Shown: positions 7,072 through 14,567 of the stretch, in pieces | Position numbering within the stretch: position 1 is the first letter of the stretch | Layout: the number at the start of each line of letters is the position of its first letter | Assembly: GCA_903859265.1 (NCBI GenBank) | Contig: CAIOLZ010000067.1 | Location: 1 to 25,465, forward strand | Direction of reading: 5' to 3' | From: an uncultured beta proteobacterium | Lineage (GTDB): Bacteria; Pseudomonadota; Gammaproteobacteria; Burkholderiales; Burkholderiaceae_C | DNA length: 25,465 nucleotides | Notes under the pieces: generated by a model | What the model saw: only the letters and a program-made list of their open reading frames with translations | Database searches by the model: none | Told to the model about the DNA's origin: nothing | Translations under genes and position numbers: made by a program

Positions 7072-9031
7072 CACTCCGCAGGCGAGCCAGAAACTCCTCT
7101 TCGCTGGCAATGCGGTACATCGGTGGCAAGGCCTGAACCAGGCGTTTGCCGTAACCCATCGTAGCCAGTCGAACGTCACAAATCGCCAGAATTCCCCGAT
7201 CGGATTCACGCCTGATCAGCCGCCCGGCGCCCTGCTTGAGAGCGACTGCAGCGTGCGGCAAATGCAGGCTTTTGAACGCATTGCCACCTTTTTCCTCAAT
7301 GCTGCTGGCGCGGGCAGACTCAACCGGATCGTCCGGCGCAGCAAATGGGAGCTTGTCGATAACCAGCAATTGCAAGGCGTCGCCGGGGATGTCGATACCC
7401 TCCCAAAACGACACCGACGCCACCAGAATCAGACCCGCTGCGTCGTCACCGTCCCGATGCGGCGCTGCGAAGGCTTCTACCAAGGCGCGCTTTGGCATTT
7501 GTCCCTGAACCAGCACACGCAAATCCTCCCGGCCTTGCAAGGCAACCCGCAAGCTGTCTGCAATTGTGCGCATGGCACGCAACGTCGTTGTCAACACCAA
7601 TGTGCGTCCGCCGATTTCGCCGGCCCCGGCCAGCGCCAGCCGGGCTACTGCCAAGCTGTGGCCTGATTCGCCGGGCTTTGGAAAAGGGTTGGGGATATAC
7701 AAGCCGGCTTGCGTGGCGTAGTCAAACGGGCTTTCAACCCGCAAAATGTCTGCGCCTTGCAATCCGCACGATTCCACAAACCAGGAGAGCGATGCGTCGG
7801 TTCCAAGCGTTGCCGACGTAAAAATCCAGGACCTTCCCTGAACCGCCTGCGCCTGTGTGTTCACCACGCGCGACTGCATTGCAGCAGCGATATCCAGCGG
7901 CGACTGGACCAGCCGTACCTCCTGCCCCACATCCACCCATCGCACCACATCAACCTCCAGCGGAAGACAAAAGAGCACCAGCATGGCAAGGAGGTGTTCT
8001 GCGCGGACTTGCAAAGCTTGCATGTCTGGCGACACTTCGCACACCGTTTGCAGTGCGTCCACCGCTTGCCTGACCGCGGCTTGGCATTCGTCCAAAGCAG
8101 CAAGCCATTCCTGAGATTGCTTCCAGGAAACTTTTCCGGCAATACCCTGCTGGTCGAAAAATTTCCGCAGCGCTTGCGCGCTGGTTCTCAGTTCCATGGA
8201 GATACCGGCCCAATCGACAAATCCGCGCGCCTGCGCGGTAGCCAGGATCGTCAGGTCCTTGGCAAAGCTGTCGATCTGCCCGGTTGTCAGTTGCTTGCCG
8301 AGAAACTGAACTCCGGTCTCGTTGAGCTGGTGGGCCTCATCAAAAATGACGGTCCGAACGCTGGGCAAAAGCTCCGCCACACCCGATTCGCGGACATTCA
8401 AATCGGCGAAGAAGAGATGGTGGTTGACGACCACCATATCGGCGGCCATCGCCTCGCGCCGGGCACGGTTGACAAAGCAGGTGCTGGCCTGAGGACAACG
8501 CGAGCCCAGGCAGTTTTCACGCGTGGAAGTGATCGCGCTGAGCAGCGGCCACGCGTCGTCCATGGCTTCGACCTCGGCCAGATCACCGCTTTGGGTTTGC
8601 ATCGCCCACAACTCCACGCGCGCCAGCAACGCCAAATCGGCATCCGGGACCATCGCCGCTTCCAATCGGGCCGACTCCATGCGGTGCGTACACAAATAGC
8701 TGGCACGCCCCTTGAGCAGGGCCACATTGACCGGTACGGCCAGTAGCGACTTCAAAAAGGGTATGTCCCGCACAAACAGCTGGTCTTGCAACGCTTTGGT
8801 CGCCGTACTGACCAGCACCCGCTCGCCGCTCAACAAGGCAGGCACAAGGTAAGCAAATGTTTTTCCGACGCCCGTGCCGGCCTCCACCACCAGCACGCCA
8901 CCATGCTCCATGGTGCGGGCCACCGCGCCGGCCATTTGAATCTGACCGTCTCGCGGCTGGTAAAAATCGAGTCCACGGGACAAGGGTCCGTGCGCCTCAA
9001 ATAGGGCAGCAACGCGGCTTTCAAAATCCAT
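7043..9031 (-). CDS. DinG/YoaA-family ATP-dependent DNA helicase (XPD-like, Fe-S)
   Basis: This 662-residue superfamily 2 helicase has Walker A AGTGVGKT (residues 51-58), motif Ia VSTATKALQDQL and a DEAH box (231-234). The C-terminal half carries FTSATLG, SFWEGIDIPG and QGAGRLIRR motifs. Four cysteines at 114, 174, 179 and 185 lie between Walker A and the DEAH box, as expected for the 4Fe-4S domain of XPD/DinG helicases. Such enzymes unwind 5'-to-3' and act in repair and at R-loops. The length and absence of an exonuclease domain fit YoaA or short DinG types; I cannot separate these by eye. It starts 3 bp after the DUF465 gene, so the two are probably coupled. Confidence 0.93.
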   Translation of the reverse strand: MDFESRVAALFEAHGPLSRGLDFYQPRDGQIQMAGAVARTMEHGGVLVVEAGTGVGKTFAYLVPALLSGERVLVSTATKALQDQLFVRDIPFLKSLLAVPVNVALLKGRASYLCTHRMESARLEAAMVPDADLALLARVELWAMQTQSGDLAEVEAMDDAWPLLSAITSTRENCLGSRCPQASTCFVNRARREAMAADMVVVNHHLFFADLNVRESGVAELLPSVRTVIFDEAHQLNETGVQFLGKQLTTGQIDSFAKDLTILATAQARGFVDWAGISMELRTSAQALRKFFDQQGIAGKVSWKQSQEWLAALDECQAAVRQAVDALQTVCEVSPDMQALQVRAEHLLAMLVLFCLPLEVDVVRWVDVGQEVRLVQSPLDIAAAMQSRVVNTQAQAVQGRSWIFTSATLGTDASLSWFVESCGLQGADILRVESPFDYATQAGLYIPNPFPKPGESGHSLAVARLALAGAGEIGGRTLVLTTTLRAMRTIADSLRVALQGREDLRVLVQGQMPKRALVEAFAAPHRDGDDAAGLILVASVSFWEGIDIPGDALQLLVIDKLPFAAPDDPVESARASSIEEKGGNAFKSLHLPHAAVALKQGAGRLIRRESDRGILAICDVRLATMGYGKRLVQALPPMYRIASEEEFLARLRSVTRPSTTDH

Positions 9032-9034
9032 CAG

Positions 9035-9268
9035 TCAGGCGGGCTCTTTGGGGAGTAAATCGTGCTCTATTTTTGCGATTTCATCGCGCAAGGCCAGCCG
9101 CCTTTTTTTGAGACGCCGCAGCGTGAGTTCGTCCACCGGCGTCAGCTGCGCAGCCTGATCGATCAGGGCGTCGAGGTCACCGTGTTCCATGCGCAATTCG
9201 ATCAGACGACGTTCAGGGGAGCGGAGATTGAGGTTCAAGAGTAGCTTTAATGTGGACTGCCGGTGCAT
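9035..9268 (-). CDS. DUF465 (YdcH-like) small protein
   Basis: From the ATG at 9268 this is a 77-residue helical protein rich in charged residues. It contains ERRLIELRMEHGDLDALIDQ and LRRLKKRRLALRDEIAKIE, the two-helix hairpin pattern of DUF465/YdcH proteins, whose function is unknown. The start is uncertain. A candidate promoter just upstream would begin transcription near 9265, after this ATG, so a TTG at 9238 (67 residues) is a real alternative. No good ribosome-binding site precedes either. The gene ends 3 bp before the helicase gene and is divergent from the PP2C gene. Confidence 0.75.
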   Translation of the reverse strand: MHRQSTLKLLLNLNLRSPERRLIELRMEHGDLDALIDQAAQLTPVDELTLRRLKKRRLALRDEIAKIEHDLLPKEPA

Positions 9269-9270
9269 TG

Positions 9271-9299
9271 ATAATACGGCCACATCGCAATTCCAACAA
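9271..9299 (-). promoter_or_regulatory. Candidate sigma70 promoter for DUF465-helicase unit
   Basis: On the minus strand, TTGTTG (9299-9294) and TATTAT (9276-9271) are separated by 17 bp. The opposite strand shows GATAAT at 9270-9275, a weaker possible -10 for the PP2C gene, so divergent promoters may overlap here. Inference from motifs only. Confidence 0.35.
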
Positions 9300-9324
9300 A
9301 GGATTTGCCGCAAGGGATAACACC

Positions 9325-10083
9325 ATGACTACCGGCTATCGGCTTACCGCATCCACTGGAATCCATAAGGGTGATCGAGATTACCAGCAGGATCAGGTCG
9401 CGCTGCTGAAACACTCCCGCATCAATGGCTGCATTCTCGGCATCGTGGCAGACGGAATGGGCGGGCGCAGCGGGGGGCGCAAAGCGTCCGACCAGGTCAT
9501 GATGACTGCCAGGCAGTTGTTCGAACGCTACGACCCGGCCACCGACGATGCCGCCGCGACGCTCAAACAGGTTGTCGAAGAGGCCCATATTGTCATCAAA
9601 CTGACCGCGATTTCGGCCGAAGAGGAACCGCACAGCACGATGGCCGCTTTCATCATCAATCCCGGTGGCGACTGCCATTGGGCGCACACCGGTGATTCGC
9701 GGATTTACCACTTTCACGGCGCCACGTTTGTTAAACGAACAGTGGATCACTCCTACGTCCAGGCGCTGGTGGACCGCGGTGAACTGACCGAAGAGCAGGC
9801 AGCGGTACACCCGCAGTCCAACATTCTGATGGGGTGCCTTGGTACTGAAAACGAGCCCCCGGTCAACGAACATTTCATTGCTAAACTGCGTGCTGGTGAC
9901 ATCCTCATGGCTTGCAGCGACGGTGTTTGGCACTACTTCAACAACACCGAACTTGGCTCCGTGCTTTCTACCCTTTCCGCCCGTGAAGCCTGCGAGTTCC
10001 TGATCGACAAAGCCCGTTCGCGCGCACGCGGTGGTGGCGACAACTTGTCGCTGGTCGTTGTCAAAGTTGAGCCGCTGGGTTAA
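9325..10083 (+). CDS. PP2C-family protein serine/threonine phosphatase
   Basis: The 252-residue protein is a compact bacterial PP2C (Stp1/PrpC type), a Mn/Mg-dependent phosphatase for phospho-Ser/Thr. Metal-binding motifs are visible: a GDRDYQQDQ version of the N-terminal motif, VADGMGG (about residues 41-47), HTGDSRIYHF, LMACSDGVW and the C-terminal GGDNLSLVVV. No signal peptide or membrane segment is present, so it is cytoplasmic. The start is set by AAGGG about eight bases upstream of the ATG at 9325; the frame extends to 9250 without support. No cognate kinase gene lies in the window. Its stop is 1 bp from the stop of the convergent exported-protein gene. Confidence 0.9.
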   Translation: MTTGYRLTASTGIHKGDRDYQQDQVALLKHSRINGCILGIVADGMGGRSGGRKASDQVMMTARQLFERYDPATDDAAATLKQVVEEAHIVIKLTAISAEEEPHSTMAAFIINPGGDCHWAHTGDSRIYHFHGATFVKRTVDHSYVQALVDRGELTEEQAAVHPQSNILMGCLGTENEPPVNEHFIAKLRAGDILMACSDGVWHYFNNTELGSVLSTLSAREACEFLIDKARSRARGGGDNLSLVVVKVEPLG

Positions 10084-10084
10084 T

Positions 10085-10717
10085 TCAGGGCGGAACCGGC
10101 AAACTTGACGCGGGGGTAGCGGTTTTTTCGGCCTGCTGCCTGGCCAGGTCCTGGCGGTGCTGCTGAGCCTGCGCCTGCCGGGTCTCCAGATTTGCGCGAT
10201 TAGCAGCGCGCTGCTCGGCCGTGAGACTTGATGTCGATCTGGCTGGTGACGATGCCCCCGCAGAGGAGCTCGCAGCGATCTTTTGATTGGCAGCGCGCTT
10301 GTCTTCGAGTTCGCGTTTCTTGTCTGCCTGCGCCGCCAGGTTCTCGGCGTGGGCGTTGGCGACTTCCTGTTCTTTTTGCTGATGCTCCAGGGCTTTTTGC
10401 TCGGTACGCCGGACCTGGTCGGCACCGCGCTTGAGTCGCTCGCTATCGTCCAGACTCGCATCTTGCCGCCGCAAATCCGCCATCACCGCGCGCCGCTGCG
10501 ATTGCGTTTTTTGCAGGCAATCGTTGACTGCAAATCGCTTCCTGCATTCGGCATCGAGCGCGTCAAAACGTTCTGTCTCCTGCGCGCGGGTTGTCGCAAT
10601 ACGCTGGCGTTCCTGCGACAAACTGGACAAGCCCTGAATCGGATCATTGGGTACCGATTGGCTCCAGGCCTGGGTCAGGAGGCAGATGCCCAGCAACGCA
10701 ACTACGGAGCTTTTCAT
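10085..10717 (-). CDS. Exported coiled-coil protein of unknown function
   Basis: The 210-residue protein starts with a Sec-type signal peptide (MKSSVVALLGICLLTQAWSQ). Residues about 30-135 are mostly charged and helical, with high Gln, Arg, Glu and Lys content suggesting a coiled coil. An Ala/Ser-rich stretch (about 148-165) and a Gln/Ala/Arg-rich tail follow, ending in a Pro-rich C-terminus. Two cysteines in ECRKRFAVNDC could form a disulphide in the periplasm. I have no family name for it. Its start overlaps the zapE stop by 4 bp (ATGA), so it is co-translated at the end of the odh-zapE run. That suggests a periplasmic or envelope role, but no function is assigned. Confidence 0.8.
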   Translation of the reverse strand: MKSSVVALLGICLLTQAWSQSVPNDPIQGLSSLSQERQRIATTRAQETERFDALDAECRKRFAVNDCLQKTQSQRRAVMADLRRQDASLDDSERLKRGADQVRRTEQKALEHQQKEQEVANAHAENLAAQADKKRELEDKRAANQKIAASSSAGASSPARSTSSLTAEQRAANRANLETRQAQAQQHRQDLARQQAEKTATPASSLPVPP

Positions 10718-11817
10718 GTGATGGTAGTGTCCACGACACGCCGTTCCAACGCCAGATATTCTTTCGATTGCATTTCACGCAGACGTGAAACCGTGCGCGG
10801 GAACTCGTGTGCCATGGGTCCCTCGGTATAGAGCGCATCGGGTGCGACTTCGGCCGACATCACCAGCTTCACGCGCCGGTCGTACAGCACGTCGATCAGC
10901 CAGGTAAAGCGGCGCGCCTCTGAGGCCATGCGAACCGGCATGTGGGGCACGTCGCTGAGCAATACCGTGTGAAAACGGGAGGCGATTTCGAGGTAGTCAT
11001 TTTGTGATCGCGGTCCGCCACACAGCGTTTTGAAATTGAACCAAACTATGCCACCGGCCTTGCGCCAGGCCGGAATCTGGCGGGCTTCGATGTTCAAGAC
11101 CGGGTCTTCGTCCTGCGACTCCGCCAACGCGTTGAAGGCTGTCATCATCGCGGCATCGGCCTGCGGCCCCAGGGGTGTGTGATAGAGCTGCACACCCTCC
11201 ATGGTCTGGCTGCGATAGTCGGTACCGTTGTCCACATTGACCAGTTCCAGACTCTGGTTGAGCAGCGCTATGGCCGGCAACACGCGGTCGCGGTGCATTC
11301 CGCCCGGGTACAAATCATCTGGCTTGAAATTGGACGTCGTCACAAAGCCCACACCATTGTCAAACAGCGCGGTCAGCAGGCGATGCAAAATCAGTGCGTC
11401 GGTGATGTCTGCGACGTGAAACTCATCAAAACAGATAAGTTTGTAGCGCTGTGCCATGCGCTGGCCCAGCACGTCGAGCGGATTGGCAGTTCCTTTCAGG
11501 TCGGACAGTTCACGGTGCACCTCGCGCATGAATTCGTGGAAATGCAGTCGCGCCTTGCGCTGCAGGGGGACTGCGTTGTAGAAACAATCCATGAGAAAAC
11601 TCTTGCCCCGCCCAACCCCGCCATACATGTAAACCCCCCGCGGAATGTCAGGGTGGTTTATGAGCTTTTTGAGCGAGTTGGAGCGCTTGAGTTTGTAATC
11701 GCCCCACTCCCGCGCACAACGCTCCAGCGCATCCACGGCTCGTAACTGGGCCGGGTCTGCGACGTAGCCCCGGGCGGCCAGCGCCGCCTCGTAGGTTTGC
11801 TTGACGCCAGATTGCAC
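10714..11817 (-). CDS. zapE: ZapE, AFG1-like cell-division ATPase
   Basis: The 367-residue AFG1/ZapE-family P-loop ATPase has Walker A GGVGRGKS (residues 66-73), Walker B within ICFDEFHVAD (128-137) and the conserved FHEFMREVH block after Walker A. In E. coli, ZapE associates with the Z-ring and affects division under stress. The start codon is GTG at 11817, 4 bp after the lpdA stop. Its Shine-Dalgarno match is weak, so expression may depend on readthrough from lpdA. The location after lpdA suggests co-transcription with the 2-oxoglutarate dehydrogenase genes. Confidence 0.93.
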   Translation of the reverse strand: MQSGVKQTYEAALAARGYVADPAQLRAVDALERCAREWGDYKLKRSNSLKKLINHPDIPRGVYMYGGVGRGKSFLMDCFYNAVPLQRKARLHFHEFMREVHRELSDLKGTANPLDVLGQRMAQRYKLICFDEFHVADITDALILHRLLTALFDNGVGFVTTSNFKPDDLYPGGMHRDRVLPAIALLNQSLELVNVDNGTDYRSQTMEGVQLYHTPLGPQADAAMMTAFNALAESQDEDPVLNIEARQIPAWRKAGGIVWFNFKTLCGGPRSQNDYLEIASRFHTVLLSDVPHMPVRMASEARRFTWLIDVLYDRRVKLVMSAEVAPDALYTEGPMAHEFPRTVSRLREMQSKEYLALERRVVDTTIT

Positions 11818-11821
11818 CGAC

Positions 11822-13255
11822 TTAGAAATTCAGGGTGCGCTTGTCCACGGCCAGCGCGGCTTCTTTGGTGGCCTCGCTCAGTGAGGGATGGGCATGGCAA
11901 ATGCGCGCGATGTCTTCCGCGCTTGCCTTGAACTCCATGGCCACCACGGCCTCGGCAATCAGTTCACTGGCTTGCGGGCCAACAATATGCACGCCCAGAA
12001 TTTCATCTGATGCAGCGTCTGCCAGAAACTTCACAAACCCGGTGGTGTCGCCCAACGCGCGAGCGCGTCCATTGGCCAGAAACGGGAAAGACCCCGCCCT
12101 GTAAGCGGTACCGGCTGCCTTGAGTTGCTGTTCGGTTTGACCGACCCAGGCAATTTCCGGGCTGGTGTAAATCACCCATGGCACGGTATTGAAATTGACG
12201 TGGCCATGCTGCCCGGCAATGCGCTCAGCGACGGCTACGCCCTCTTCTTCCGCCTTGTGGGCCAGCATCGGACCACGTACCACGTCGCCAACCGCCCACA
12301 CATTGGGCAGGTTGGTTTTGCAATCACCATCCACCTGGATCGCGCCACGCTCGTCGAGCGCAAGCCCCACGGCCTCGGCATTCAAGCCGCTGGTATTGGG
12401 AACCCGGCCGATGGAGATGATGAGCTTGTCCACTTCCAGCGTTTGGGCTTCGCCCTTCGCGTTCGTATAGGCGATGGACACCGACTTCTTGGTGGACTTG
12501 ATCTCCCCGACCTTGACGCCGAGTTCGATCTTCAAACCTTGCTTGGTAAACACCTTGAACGCTTCTTTGGCCACCTGCTCGTCAACCGCGCCGAGGAAGG
12601 TTGGCAAACCTTCCAGAATAGTGACTTCGGAACCAAGGCGACGCCAGACGGAACCCATCTCGAGACCGATGACACCCGAGCCGATCAGACCCAGGCGTTT
12701 TGGCACAGCGCCGATATTGAGCGCGCCGTCGTTAGACAGGATATTGACCTCGTCAAACGGCGTTCCCGGCAGCGCGCGGGCGTTGGAACCGGTGGCCACA
12801 ATAATGTGCTTGCCGGTAATCGTTTCCTCGGTTGCACCGGCAACTTGGATGTCGTAGCCCGCACTGCCCTGCGCGGCTTTGACAAACGAACCACGGCCAT
12901 GGAAAAAGCTGATCTTGTTCTTTTTGAACAAATACAAAATGCCGTCATTGTTTTGCTTCACCACGGTATTTTTGCGGGCCAGCATTTTCGCCACGTCGAT
13001 GCTCACGCCCTTGACGTCAATGCCGTGCTCGGCGAAATGGTGGTTAGCCTGGTCAAAGTGCTCGCTCGATTGCAGCAATGCCTTGGAGGGAATGCAACCC
13101 ACATTCGTGCATGTACCGCCGGGAGCGGGGCCACCCGCTGCATTTTTCCATTCGTCGATACACGCGGTGCTGAAGCCCAGTTGGGCGGCACGTATCGCCG
13201 CAATGTAGCCACCGGGGCCGCCCCCAATGACGATCACGTCAAATTGTTTACTCAT
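11822..13255 (-). CDS. lpdA: Dihydrolipoyl dehydrogenase (E3)
   Basis: The 477-residue FAD-dependent disulphide oxidoreductase reoxidises the lipoyl arm of E2, passing electrons to NAD+. The FAD-binding GGGPGG (residues 11-16) is followed by the redox-active pair in GGTCTNVGCIPSK (Cys49, Cys54). A second nucleotide-binding motif GSGVIGLEMGS, the second FAD motif WAVGDVV and the C-terminal catalytic HAHPSLSE are also present. The gene lies 28 bp downstream of odhB, so it is the E3 of the 2-oxoglutarate dehydrogenase complex. It may also serve other complexes. Confidence 0.97.
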   Translation of the reverse strand: MSKQFDVIVIGGGPGGYIAAIRAAQLGFSTACIDEWKNAAGGPAPGGTCTNVGCIPSKALLQSSEHFDQANHHFAEHGIDVKGVSIDVAKMLARKNTVVKQNNDGILYLFKKNKISFFHGRGSFVKAAQGSAGYDIQVAGATEETITGKHIIVATGSNARALPGTPFDEVNILSNDGALNIGAVPKRLGLIGSGVIGLEMGSVWRRLGSEVTILEGLPTFLGAVDEQVAKEAFKVFTKQGLKIELGVKVGEIKSTKKSVSIAYTNAKGEAQTLEVDKLIISIGRVPNTSGLNAEAVGLALDERGAIQVDGDCKTNLPNVWAVGDVVRGPMLAHKAEEEGVAVAERIAGQHGHVNFNTVPWVIYTSPEIAWVGQTEQQLKAAGTAYRAGSFPFLANGRARALGDTTGFVKFLADAASDEILGVHIVGPQASELIAEAVVAMEFKASAEDIARICHAHPSLSEATKEAALAVDKRTLNF

Positions 13256-13283
13256 GAGAAATCCAGTTTATGCAGCCAAGACC

Positions 13284-14547
13284 TTAGAGGTCAAACAACA
13301 GGCGCGCAGGGTCTTCCAGCGCCTCTTTCATTGCGACCAGGCCCAGCACGGCCTCACGCCCGTCGATGATGCGGTGGTCATAGGACATCGCAAAATAGTT
13401 CATCGGGCGGACCACGACCTGGCCGTTTTCGACCATCGCCCGGTCTTTGGTCGCATGCACGCCGAGGATGGCAGACTGTGGCGGGTTAATGATGGGGGTG
13501 GACATCATGGAGCCAAACGTGCCCCCATTGGAGATCGAGAAGGTGCCGCCCGTCATTTCTTCCATGCCAAGTTTTCCATCCTTGGCCTTGGCGCCAAATT
13601 CGGCAATCTTTTTCTCAATATCGGCAAAACTCATCTGGTCGGCGTTGCGCAATATCGGCACCACCAGACCACGCGGCGATCCCACTGCGATACCGATGTC
13701 AAAGTACCCGTGGTAAACAATGTCGTTGCCATCCACCGAGGCGTTGAGCACCGGGAACTTCTTTAGCGCGTGCACAGCCGCTTTCACAAAAAAGCTCATG
13801 AAGCCGAGCTTGACGCCATGCTCTTTTTCGAACTTCTCCTGAAACCGCTTGCGCATATCCATGACCGGCGCCATATTGATTTCATTGAAAGTCGTCAGGA
13901 TGGCATTTGTGGATTGGGACTGCAACAAACGCTCTGCCACGCGGGCGCGCAAGCGTGTCATTGGAACCCGCTGCTCTGGGCGGTCACCCAGGTTCACGGC
14001 TGGGCCGGCGACCTGCGGCAGTGCCTTGCTGGGCACACCGGTAGGAATGGAAACCGCGGCGACCGCCGGTGCTTTGGCAGCATCGGCCACGGCCGTCAAT
14101 ACGTCACCCTTGGTGACACGCCCGTCTTTGCCGGTGCCGGCGACCGAACCAGAAGCCAGGCCGTTGTCCGCCATGATTTTGGCAGCGGCCGGCATGGCAA
14201 AACCGGCTTTGCCGGATGCGCTGGCTTGCGCTGCAACGACAGGCGCTGCAGTGACTGCGGTAGGAGCCACTGAAACAGGAGCTGCAGTTACTGCCGCGAC
14301 CTTGCCATCGGTATCAATACGCGCGATCAGCTGATCCGCCACCACCGTTGCGCCATCAGCCGCCAGAATTTCTGACAACACACCGGCAGAGGGTGCCGGG
14401 ACTTCGAGCACAACCTTGTCAGTCTCGATTTCAATCAGGGTTTCATCCGCAGCGACAAGATCGCCAACCTTTTTTCTTCCACTGCAACATGGTGGCTTCC
14501 GCCACCGATTCCGAAAGTTGCGGAACCTTTACTTCAACGAGTGCCAT
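13284..14547 (-). pseudogene. odhB: odhB (sucB), dihydrolipoyl succinyltransferase (E2), frameshifted in this sequence
   Basis: E2 of the 2-oxoglutarate dehydrogenase complex. The ATG at 14547 has GGAAAG upstream and opens MALVEVKVPQLSESVAEATM, a typical lipoyl-domain start. After residue 26 the frame is lost at an A6 run (plus-strand T6 at 14470-14475): the zero frame ends at codon 35. Removing one A restores a continuous 420-residue protein. That protein has the lipoyl-lysine segment ETDKVVLEVP (Lys44), a Pro/Ala linker, the E3-binding domain (about 118-155) and the acyltransferase domain with catalytic HRIIDG (His391, Asp395). The open frame as given begins only near residue 46, after the lipoyl lysine, so it could not work. 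A sequencing or assembly indel is the likeliest cause because the rest is intact; a real mutation is possible. Confidence 0.85.
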
Positions 14548-14567
14548 ATCAATTCTTTCCGTGTTTA

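Noticed and set aside
12125..13369. 414-codon open frame opposite lpdA
   Set aside because: Complement of a strongly conserved gene; the product has no recognisable domain and lacks a start signal.
14411..14413. GTG at 14411 as the true odhB start
   Set aside because: It lies after the lipoyl-lysine segment and inside the lipoyl domain, with AAGG only two bases away. The intact N-terminus upstream shows the real start at 14547.
14465..14480. Programmed -1 ribosomal frameshift at the A6 run in odhB
   Set aside because: The run resembles a slippery site, but the downstream frame needs a +1 (or -2) shift; a -1 slip would not restore it. No stimulatory structure was evident.
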